Part shown: positions 26,981-33,007 of the stretch, one piece after another
Position numbering within the stretch: position 1 is the first letter of the stretch
Layout: each line of letters starts with the position of its first letter
Source of the DNA: Burkholderia sp. H160
GTDB lineage: Bacteria; Pseudomonadota; Gammaproteobacteria; Burkholderiales; Burkholderiaceae
Assembly (NCBI GenBank): GCA_000173575.1
Contig: ABYL01000079.1
Coordinates: forward strand, 1-33,007
Reading direction: 5' to 3'
DNA: 33,007 bases
Program-made: the position numbers and the translations under genes
Notes under the pieces: generated by a model
The model's input: the letters and a program-made list of their open reading frames with translations, nothing else
Databases searched by the model: none
Told to the model about the DNA's origin: nothing

Positions 26981-27100
26981 TTCCGCGCTTCAAGCGCGGC
27001 CGATGCAAGCCGACGCGTCGACTACAATGGCCGCTCGAAACGGGCCGCCTCCCATAGCCACTCCCCGCGGCCGACCCGGAACCGACGCAGAGGAGGCACG
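26981..27100. other. Short gap before the second MFS gene
   Basis: A small hairpin CCGCGCT-TCA-AGCGCGG lies at 26983-26999 without a U tract. A TACAAT sequence at 27023-27028 could be a -10 box, but I find no matching -35 at the right distance. The MFS gene has a strong ribosome binding site at its start. Confidence 0.3.
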
Positions 27101-28342
27101 ATGCGCAACAGGCTGGACGCCGACGCAACGAATTCCGGCGAAGCTGCGCGCGACATCGCGCGCGCGAAACGCGCTGTGCTCGTGATTGCGCTTGCGCAAT
27201 TGCTCGGCACGTCGTTGTGGTTCAGCGCGAATGGCGCGATGCGCGATCTGCAGGTCGCGTGGCAACTGAGCGCGTCGGATATCGGCTGGCTGACGAATGC
27301 GGTGCAGGCCGGCTTCATCATCGGGACCTTGCTGTCGGCGACCACCGGACTCGCGGATCGCGTCTCTGCGAGCAAGGTGTTCGCCGTCTGCGGCGTGATC
27401 GGCGCGAACTTGAATGCGCTGTTCGCGCTGTGCAGCAGCGGGCTTGCGTCAGCGCTCGTGTTTCGCTTCGGCGTGGGTGTCGCGCTCGCCGGTATCTATC
27501 CGCTCGGGATGAAGCTGCTCGTCACATGGGACCCGCGCCGCGCCGCGCAGACGCTCGCGCTGCTCGTCGCGATGCTGACGCTCGGCACGGCGTCGGTGCA
27601 TGCGATCCGCGCGTTGCTGTCGAGCGTGCCGTGGCAAACCGTGGTGCTGACTTCGTCGGGGCTCGCGGTGATCGGCGCGCTGCTGGTGTTCCTGCTCGGC
27701 GAGGGGCCGCACGCGCGGCGCTTGGTCAGCCGCCGCTTCGGGTTGTCGGCGGGCGTTGGGCAGGTGGTGCGCATCAAAGAGTTTCGCGCGGCCGCGCTCG
27801 GCTATTTCGGCCACATGTGGGAGCTGTACGCGTTCTGGACGCTGACACCGCTTCTTGTACAGCGCGCGTTCGCAAGCGGCGCGCCGGTAGCGTCCGGCAC
27901 AGTCTCGTTGTGGTCGTTCCTGATCATCGCGATCGGTGCGCTCGGCTGCCTGTCCGGCGGCAGGCTCAGTAAATCGATCGGCAGCGCGCGGACCGCCGCG
28001 CTTGCGCTGACGATATCCGGCTCCTTGTGCGCCATTTATCCGCTGACCACCGCGCTCGGCACCTCGGCGCAGCTTGCGCTGCTACTCGTGTGGGGCATCA
28101 GCGTGATCGCCGATTCGCCCCAGTTTTCGGCGCTGTCGGTCAAGGCCTGTCCGGCCGACAAGATCGGCGGCGCGTTGACGCTGCAAAACAGCTTCGGCTT
28201 TTTCCTGTCCGCCTGCTCGATCCTGTGGTCGACGAGCGTGTTTCACGCGCTCGACGTGCGTGTCGCGTGGCTGCTGCTGCCCGGGCCGATCATCGGTCTG
28301 ATCGCGATGACGCCGTTGTTGCGCAAGCAGCCACGCTGGTGA
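27101..28342 (+). CDS. MFS permease of unknown substrate
   Basis: A 413-residue inner-membrane transporter with twelve readable segments. The first begins VLVIALAQLLGTSLWFSANG, followed by DIGWLTNAVQAGFIIGTLL and the loop LADRVSASKVF. The LWFSANG and LTNAVQAGFIIGTLLSA wording is common to a group of proteobacterial MFS proteins annotated as drug or cyanate-type efflux, but no specific substrate motif is visible. GAGGAGG immediately before the ATG at 27101 is a strong start. It is convergent with the DUF305 gene, only 13 bp apart, and stands alone. Confidence 0.88.
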   Translation: MRNRLDADATNSGEAARDIARAKRAVLVIALAQLLGTSLWFSANGAMRDLQVAWQLSASDIGWLTNAVQAGFIIGTLLSATTGLADRVSASKVFAVCGVIGANLNALFALCSSGLASALVFRFGVGVALAGIYPLGMKLLVTWDPRRAAQTLALLVAMLTLGTASVHAIRALLSSVPWQTVVLTSSGLAVIGALLVFLLGEGPHARRLVSRRFGLSAGVGQVVRIKEFRAAALGYFGHMWELYAFWTLTPLLVQRAFASGAPVASGTVSLWSFLIIAIGALGCLSGGRLSKSIGSARTAALALTISGSLCAIYPLTTALGTSAQLALLLVWGISVIADSPQFSALSVKACPADKIGGALTLQNSFGFFLSACSILWSTSVFHALDVRVAWLLLPGPIIGLIAMTPLLRKQPRW

Positions 28343-28355
28343 TGTTCACGGGGGG

Positions 28356-28751
28356 TTACTGGCCGCCGTGCTTTTCGTGCCAGCGCTGCATGAACCCGAT
28401 CTCATCATGCTGCGCCTTGATGATATTGCGCGCGAGCCGCTTGATTTCCGGGTCCTTGCCGTATTTCAACTCCGCCTGCGCCATCTCGATCGCGCCCTGG
28501 TGATGCGGAATCATGTGCGCGACGAAATCCCGGTCGGCGTCGCCGGTGTATTCGGGAGCCATCATGTCATGCATCATGTGCTCGTCGGCGGCCTTGAAGG
28601 CTTGCGTCGAGGCGCTCGCGTCGGCGTTTGCCGAACCCGGCATGTCCATGCCGGGCATGTTCTGATGTTGTGCGTGAGCGGGCAGAGCCGCCGCCGCGAA
28701 GGCAAAACCACCGAACACACAAAGAGCGCGCAAGGCGCGAAGGTTTTTCAT
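28356..28751 (-). CDS. Exported DUF305 protein (metal-binding type)
   Basis: A 131-residue periplasmic protein. A signal peptide ends near AHA (residue 27). A methionine- and histidine-rich linker follows, HQNMPGMDMPG, of the kind that binds copper. The DUF305 core carries its signature in FVAHMIPHHQGAIEMA (75-90), with HDMMAPEYTGDADRDF before it and AQHDEIGFMQRW near the end. Family members include the copper-binding CopM of cyanobacteria, and many are linked to copper or silver resistance. No other copper gene is nearby, so the role here is inferred from family and the metal-ligand-rich linker. Confidence 0.9.
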   Translation of the reverse strand: MKNLRALRALCVFGGFAFAAAALPAHAQHQNMPGMDMPGSANADASASTQAFKAADEHMMHDMMAPEYTGDADRDFVAHMIPHHQGAIEMAQAELKYGKDPEIKRLARNIIKAQHDEIGFMQRWHEKHGGQ

Positions 28752-28954
28752 ATTGGTTTTCCGTTGATGAAGGGAGTGGCCGGCGTGGTCCGCGCGATTC
28801 TAACGGGCACGCCACGGGCACGTCGAACATCGTGGAGCTTGCCACCGTGGTAAGGTCAAGCGAATCCAGTCCAATGGCACGCCTATAATGAAACGCGACC
28901 GGATGACCCATCCAGCGTCATCATCAGCATCACTCACGCAACGAGGCTGACAGC
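28752..28954 (+). promoter_or_regulatory. Divergent region with a -10 box for the ABM gene
   Basis: A perfect TATAAT (28884-28889) lies 66 bp before the ABM-domain gene. A -35 box at the usual distance is poor (near 28861-28866). The leader then runs to CGAGG before the start at 28955. Nothing else is recognisable in this 203-bp gap. Confidence 0.45.
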
Positions 28955-29269
28955 ATGTACATCGCGATGAACCGCTTCAAAGTGGCGCCCGGTTCCGAGG
29001 CCGCCTTCGAACATCTATGGACCACGCGCGACACCCGTCTGAAAGAGGTGCCGGGCTTCGTCGAATTCCATTTGCTGAAGGGACCGCGCAAGGACGATCA
29101 CGTGCTCTATTCGAGCCATACGATCTGGCGCGACTACGCATCGTTCGAAGCATGGACGAAGTCCGACGCCTTTCGCGCCGCACATCGCAGTGCCGGCAAT
29201 GAAAACCGCGTGCTGTATCTCGGCCACCCGGAGTTCGAAGGCTTCGAAGTTATCCAGACCGTCAGGTAA
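28955..29269 (+). CDS. ABM-fold monooxygenase (antibiotic biosynthesis monooxygenase family)
   Basis: A 104-residue protein of the dimeric alpha-beta-barrel (ABM) family. It shows MYIAMNRFKVAPGSEAAFE at the start, LKEVPGFVEFHLLKG, and SSHTIWRDYASFEAWTKSDAF, a strand-helix pattern shared by IsdG-like heme-degrading enzymes and small quinone-forming monooxygenases. The N-W-H residues of true IsdG proteins cannot all be matched, so heme cleavage is only one option. It is followed after 26 bp by an MDR oxidoreductase gene, which suggests an operon dealing with quinones or carbonyl compounds. The start at 28955 is supported by CGAGG and by the family's usual N-terminus. Confidence 0.82.
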   Translation: MYIAMNRFKVAPGSEAAFEHLWTTRDTRLKEVPGFVEFHLLKGPRKDDHVLYSSHTIWRDYASFEAWTKSDAFRAAHRSAGNENRVLYLGHPEFEGFEVIQTVR

Positions 29270-29295
29270 CGCGCCATTCACCAAGGAGCGAAAAC

Positions 29296-30303
29296 ATGAA
29301 AGCCGTCAGAATCGGTTCGCCCGCCACCGTCGATAGTTTGCAGGTCGTCGATCTCGCTGACCCTGGTCAGCCTTCGGCCGGGCAGATTCGCGTGCGCATT
29401 CGCGCAAGCTCGCTGAACTTCCACGATTACGGCATCGTCTCCGGGAAACTGCCCGCCGAAGCGGGCCGCATTCCGATGGCCGATGGCGCGGGCGTCGTCG
29501 AAGCGGTCGGCGCGGGCGTCAGTCAATTCAAGGCCGGCGATCACGTCGTGTCCTGCTTCTTCCCGTTGTGGGAAAACGGCGCGCCCGCGGTCGGCGATTT
29601 TTCGACCACCCCCGGCGATGGCGTCGACGGTTACGCGCGCGAAGTCGTCGTGCAGCCGAGCCACAACTTCACGCACGCTCCGGCTGGCTACAGCCACGCC
29701 GAAGCCGCGACGCTGACCACGGCGGGGCTGACCGCGTGGCGCGCGCTCGTCGTCGACGGTCAGTTGAAGGCGGGCAGCACGGTGCTCGTGCTCGGCACCG
29801 GCGGCGTGTCGATCTTCGCGTTGCAGATGGCGAAGGCAATGGGTGCGTCGGTGATCGCGACGTCGTCGTCGGATGCGAAGCTCGCGAAGCTGCGCGAACT
29901 GGGCGCGGATCATGTGATCAACTATCGCGACAATCCCGAGTGGGGCAAAGAGGTGCGTCACCTGACGAATGGACGCGGCGTCGATCACGTGATCGAGGTC
30001 GGTGGTCCCGGCACGCTGCCGCAATCGATCACCGCATGCCGCATCGGCGGCCATATCGCGCTGATCGGTGTGCTGACCGGCCGCGCCGGATCGGTGCCGA
30101 CCGCGCATCTGATGGCGCGGCAGCAGCGCCTCCAAGGGCTGATCGTCGGCAGCCGTCACGATCAGATCGAGATGGTGCGCGCGCTCGAGACGACCGGCAT
30201 CAAGCCCGTGATCGACAGCACGTTCGAGCTCGACAAGCTCGCCGATGCATTCCGGCACGAGGCATCGGGTGCGCACTTCGGCAAGATCTGCGTGGCGATC
30301 TGA
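29296..30303 (+). CDS. Zinc-independent MDR-family NAD(P) oxidoreductase
   Basis: A 335-residue medium-chain dehydrogenase/reductase. The N-terminal GroES-like domain has SSLNFHDYGIVSGKLP (38-53), where the zinc-ligand cysteine of classical alcohol dehydrogenases is replaced; this is typical of the quinone oxidoreductase-like branch. The Rossmann domain starts with VLVLGTGGVSIFALQMAK (163-180), and LRELGADHVINY follows. The start is preceded by AAGGAG. It is co-directional and 26 bp after the ABM gene, likely one transcript. The substrate is unknown; quinone, enone or alcohol oxidoreduction are the plausible options. It converges with the ABC ATPase gene with a single base between. Confidence 0.88.
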   Translation: MKAVRIGSPATVDSLQVVDLADPGQPSAGQIRVRIRASSLNFHDYGIVSGKLPAEAGRIPMADGAGVVEAVGAGVSQFKAGDHVVSCFFPLWENGAPAVGDFSTTPGDGVDGYAREVVVQPSHNFTHAPAGYSHAEAATLTTAGLTAWRALVVDGQLKAGSTVLVLGTGGVSIFALQMAKAMGASVIATSSSDAKLAKLRELGADHVINYRDNPEWGKEVRHLTNGRGVDHVIEVGGPGTLPQSITACRIGGHIALIGVLTGRAGSVPTAHLMARQQRLQGLIVGSRHDQIEMVRALETTGIKPVIDSTFELDKLADAFRHEASGAHFGKICVAI

Positions 30304-30304
30304 G

Positions 30305-30928
30305 TCAAGCGCCCCGCGCGAGGTCCGCGAAACAGACACGCGTCGCCTCGCAGGCGCGCGTGAATCCTTCGTCGTAGCTCGTGAAAAATACCGTGCGCGT
30401 CGCACCGAGCCTTCCGAACAGATCGGCGAGCACCGCGCGCGCGGACGCGTCGAGTCCGCCGGCCGGTTCGTCGGCGATCAGCACGCGGGTCTCGCCGAGC
30501 GCGGCCGCCGTCAGAAACACCTTTTTGCGGCTGCCATACGACATCTGCTCGAAACGTTTGTCCAGATGCGGCGCGAGGCCGAAGCGTTCGGCGAGCGCGA
30601 GCACGTCGTCATTGAGCACGGTGTGTCGCGCCGATGCGACCTCGCGCAGATAGTCGCGGCCGGTCTGCTCGGGCCAGCTCATGCTGTCTTCAGGCACGTA
30701 CGTGAGCAGCGCTTGCGCGGCTTGCGGCTCGGCGCGCAGTGAATGACCGCCAAGCCATACGTCGCCGCTATCGGCTTCGAGCGCGCCGGCGAGGATGGCA
30801 AGCAACGTCGACTTGCCGCTGCCGGATTCATCGTTTAATGCGACGCATCCTGACGTCGCGTCGAAATGCAGTCCTTCGAACAGGACGCGGTCGCTATAGC
30901 GCTTGCTGAGGTTGTCGAATCGAAGCAT
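30305..30928 (-). CDS. Orphan ABC-type ATPase with non-canonical catalytic residues
   Basis: A 207-residue single ABC domain. The overall order is intact: Walker A region with S-G-S-G-K-S-T (35-41), a signature-like MSYGSRKKV (129-137) and Walker B RVLIADEPAGGLD (148-160). Several positions differ from the norm. The first Walker A glycine is D33. The Q-loop glutamine position reads E80 in YVPEDS. The H-loop histidine is replaced by tyrosine (Y185 in FTSYDEGF). No permease gene is adjacent, and the flanking genes are unrelated enzymes. It could pair with a distant ABC-2 permease, or have a non-transport role with slow ATP turnover. The start ATG at 30928 follows a weak ribosome site. Confidence 0.82.
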   Translation of the reverse strand: MLRFDNLSKRYSDRVLFEGLHFDATSGCVALNDESGSGKSTLLAILAGALEADSGDVWLGGHSLRAEPQAAQALLTYVPEDSMSWPEQTGRDYLREVASARHTVLNDDVLALAERFGLAPHLDKRFEQMSYGSRKKVFLTAAALGETRVLIADEPAGGLDASARAVLADLFGRLGATRTVFFTSYDEGFTRACEATRVCFADLARGA

Positions 30929-30992
30929 AGGTTGGCGCGCAAAGGGCGATATTTCGCGCCAGTGTAGCAGCGCGCCTGCTTCTTCCGCGCCG

Positions 30993-31853
30993 TTACGCTG
31001 ACATCGCAGTCTCCAGGAAAAACTCCACCATCCGGTCGCAGACGCGCTCGAACATCTGCGTGCCCGTGACGGTCGGGCAGCCGCGCGCGCGTGCCGCTTC
31101 GATCAGCGGCGTGAGCGGCGGCTTCGTTACGACGTCGCCGACAAAAGTTGTGGCCGGCAAGTGCGCGACGTCGATCGGCAACGGATCGCCCGCGCGCATG
31201 CCAAGCGGCGACGCGTTGACGATCACGTCGTACGTGCGCAAGTCGAGTTCGGCCGCCACGCCGCGCGCCTCGGCGCGCGCCTCGCCGCGGCCAAGCGCAT
31301 TGAGCCGCGCGCTCAGCGAGGCGGTGCGTTCGGCGTCGTTGTCGCGCACGTCGAGCGAGCCGATGCCGCGCTGAATCAGCGCATGGCCGATCGCGGAGCC
31401 CGCGCCCCCCGCGCCAACCAGCAACGCGCGCTTGCCCTGTAGCTCGCAGCCCGCGGCGACGAGGGCCGCGACGAAGCCGGTGCCGTCGAACATGCCGCCG
31501 TGCCAGCCGCCGTCGGCGTTGCGGCGCAGCGTGTTGACCGCGCCAAGGAACGCGGCTTCTTCGGCAAGCGTCGCGCAATAGCTCGCGGCGCTGAATTTGT
31601 GCGGCACCGTGATGATCACGCCATCGACGTTGCGCATCGGCGCGATGCCCGCGAAGAACGCGGGCAGATCGGCGGGCGCGACATGCGCGGGCACCACCAG
31701 CGCATCGCGGCCGGCCGCGCGCAATGCAGCGGTCACGCCCGACGGCGAGCGCACCTGCGCAATCGGATCGCCGACGATGAAGTACACACGCGTCGCGCCG
31801 CTCAGACCCGCATCGAGCGACGCCGTGAACGAAGGGCTGCCAGCCTGCTGCAT
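30993..31853 (-). CDS. Shikimate dehydrogenase-like protein
   Basis: A 286-residue NAD(P)-dependent enzyme of the shikimate/quinate dehydrogenase family. The substrate domain has GDPIAQVRSP (28-37), DGVIITVPHK with catalytic K86, GAVNTLRR with N107, and the catalytic aspartate D123 in GMFDGTGF. The Rossmann part starts LLVGAGGAGSAIGHAL. The PIAQVRSP form, in place of the HSxSP of biosynthetic AroE, points to the shikimate-dehydrogenase-like group often found in catabolic clusters. I start at 31853, with AGGAGA nine bases upstream. It is divergent from a flavoprotein dehydrogenase gene, with a long dyad between them. A role in hydroaromatic or related catabolism is inferred. Confidence 0.87.
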   Translation of the reverse strand: MQQAGSPSFTASLDAGLSGATRVYFIVGDPIAQVRSPSGVTAALRAAGRDALVVPAHVAPADLPAFFAGIAPMRNVDGVIITVPHKFSAASYCATLAEEAAFLGAVNTLRRNADGGWHGGMFDGTGFVAALVAAGCELQGKRALLVGAGGAGSAIGHALIQRGIGSLDVRDNDAERTASLSARLNALGRGEARAEARGVAAELDLRTYDVIVNASPLGMRAGDPLPIDVAHLPATTFVGDVVTKPPLTPLIEAARARGCPTVTGTQMFERVCDRMVEFFLETAMSA

Positions 31854-31941
31854 AGTCGAATCTCCTGAAATGGGTGCCCGTTTGCATCGTGCCCGATGCC
31901 GAGCGTCATGTGTTGCCTGTTGTCGAGTGGGTTCAGAAAAC

Positions 31942-31987
31942 TTTGCTTTCTTGTTATTTCGGAATAGTATTCCAATAACAAAGCAAA
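31942..31987. promoter_or_regulatory. Long dyad, likely operator, between the divergent genes
   Basis: The core GGAATAGTATTCC (31961-31973) is a perfect odd palindrome. It is flanked by a second inverted pair TTGTTAT/ATAACAA (31951-31957, 31975-31981) and a third, TTTGCTT/AAGCAAA (31942-31948, 31981-31987). The nested symmetry lies in an AT-rich patch within a 205-bp divergent region. An IclR-type regulator is a reasonable guess, but its gene is not in the window. Confidence 0.68.
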
Positions 31988-32058
31988 TTCTAGATATTGC
32001 GAAAAACCGGAACCGCGTTGCGGCCGGACTCAACGCTCGAGCACACGAGGAGCAGCAG

Positions 32059-33007
32059 ATGGTGGAGACACTGAGCGGTTTGCAGCAGGACGAAGCGTTC
32101 GACGTAGTGGTGATCGGCGCGGGCGGGGCGGGCATGTCCGCGGCGCTGTTCGCGGCGATCGACGGCGCGCGCGTGCTGCTGGTTGAAAGCACCGAATACG
32201 TGGGCGGCACGACCGCTTACTCGGCCGGCACCACGTGGATACCGAACTCGTCGCACGGACCGTCGATCAATCCCGACGACAGCAGCGCCAATGCTGAGGG
32301 ATTTCTGCGCAGCGCGGTCGGTGAACGCAGCAGCGAAGCATTGCGTCGCGCGTTCCTGCAGGCGGGGCCGCGGGCCGTCGCGCATATCGAGGCCAATTCG
32401 GACGTCAGGTATCGGGCGCGGCCGTTTCATCCGGACTATCTATCGGAGCTCGAAGGTTCGACGTTGCGCGGCCGCGCGCTCGAACCGCTCGCGTTCGACG
32501 GCCGCAAGCTCGGCCGGCACTTTGCGCTGATCCGTCCGCCGATTCCAGAGTTCACGGTACTCGGCGGCATGATGGTCGATCGCGATGACGTCGGGCATCT
32601 GTTGAACATGACGAAGTCGTTCAGGTCACTGCGCCATGCGGTGAAATTGCTCGCGCGGCATGCGCATGACCGCCTCAGCTGGCCGCGCGGCACGCGTCTC
32701 GTGATGGGCAATGCGCTGATCGGCCGGCTACTGCATTCGCTGCTCGCGCGTGACGTCACCGTGCTCGTCAGCACGAAGCTCGAAGCATTGCGCGCGAACG
32801 CGAGCGGCGCGATCGACGGCATCACGCTGAGTCAAAACGGGCAGCGTCGACAAATCACGGTCACAGGTGGCGTGATTCTCGCGAGCGGTGGCTTCAACCG
32901 GCATCCGCAACGGCGTCGCGCGATGCTGCCGGGCGCCGAGCTCGCATGGTGCCCGGGCGCGCCGGGCCATACCGGCAGCGCGCAGGATCTCGCGCTGGCG
33001 GCCGGCG
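32059..33007 (+). CDS. FAD-binding dehydrogenase (fumarate reductase/ketosteroid dehydrogenase type), partial
   Basis: The first 316 codons of a flavoprotein; the gene runs off the window end. The FAD dinucleotide-binding motif is VVVIGAGGAGMSAAL near residues 16-30. It is followed by LLVESTEYVGGTTAYSAGT and TWIPNSS, a pattern shared by the flavoprotein subunits of fumarate reductases and by 3-ketosteroid delta-1 dehydrogenases. A later GGVILASGGF is the second FAD-contact strand. The start ATG at 32059 follows GAGGAG seven bases upstream. No signal peptide is seen. Pairing with the divergent shikimate-dehydrogenase-like gene suggests a catabolic cluster for a cyclic substrate, continuing beyond the window. 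Confidence 0.88.
   Translation, partial: MVETLSGLQQDEAFDVVVIGAGGAGMSAALFAAIDGARVLLVESTEYVGGTTAYSAGTTWIPNSSHGPSINPDDSSANAEGFLRSAVGERSSEALRRAFLQAGPRAVAHIEANSDVRYRARPFHPDYLSELEGSTLRGRALEPLAFDGRKLGRHFALIRPPIPEFTVLGGMMVDRDDVGHLLNMTKSFRSLRHAVKLLARHAHDRLSWPRGTRLVMGNALIGRLLHSLLARDVTVLVSTKLEALRANASGAIDGITLSQNGQRRQITVTGGVILASGGFNRHPQRRRAMLPGAELAWCPGAPGHTGSAQDLALAAG

Overview
The window is high-GC, densely coded DNA of the kind found in Burkholderiaceae, most likely a Paraburkholderia or Burkholderia relative and perhaps its second chromosome. This placement is inferred from the prpR/prpC/acnD/prpF arrangement, the AAHS and ACS transporter types, the codon-position GC pattern and the protein wording; no marker gene is present. 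I saw no rRNA, tRNA, CRISPR array, intact insertion sequence or phage gene.

Left part (1-10.9 kb): an ACS-type MFS permease is followed by the last ~100 codons of a deleted LysR regulator. Next comes a complete beta-1,4-galactan/galacto-oligosaccharide utilisation locus. A LacI-family repressor is divergent from an operon encoding an ABC importer (ATPase, binding protein, two permeases), a GH42 beta-galactosidase without signal peptide and an exported GH53 endo-galactanase. Two near-identical LacI-type dyads 55 bp apart lie in the divergent region. The implied flow is: GH53 cuts galactan outside the cytoplasm, the importer takes up the oligomers, GH42 releases galactose, and the repressor senses the sugar.

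Middle part (10.9-18.1 kb): a small exported protein of unknown function, a LysE/RhtB exporter broken by a 7-bp tandem duplication, and an AAHS aromatic-acid permease with a good terminator. Then comes a small envelope-glycosylation group. GtrA-like flippase and SAM methyltransferase genes lie on the minus strand, divergent from a GtrB-like polyprenyl-phosphate glycosyltransferase that overlaps a 540-aa GT-C-like membrane protein. This group looks like a chromosomal three-component gtr system with an uncharacterised third component, and a fragment of an M14-type deacylase lies at its edge.

Right part (18.1-33.0 kb): a 2-methylcitrate (propionate) locus has prpR (sigma-54 activator) divergent from prpC-acnD-prpF. 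A clear sigma-54 promoter and an upstream palindrome lie between them. prpB (methylisocitrate lyase) is absent from the place where it usually sits, and a tartrate/D-malate dehydrogenase gene follows prpR on its strand. After this come a methyltransferase with an apparent large internal deletion, an MFS permease, a DUF305 protein, an ABM-fold monooxygenase, an MDR oxidoreductase and an orphan ABC ATPase with several non-canonical catalytic residues. Last is a divergent pair, a shikimate-dehydrogenase-like gene and a flavoprotein dehydrogenase running off the window, with a long dyad between them.

Four decayed genes (LysR, LysE, M14 fragment, methyltransferase) lie among intact operons, which suggests ongoing loss of accessory genes. 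The most testable regulatory predictions are the twin operators, the sigma-54 promoter with its upstream site, and the dyad before the flavoprotein. The least understood genes are the 540-aa membrane protein and the atypical ABC ATPase.
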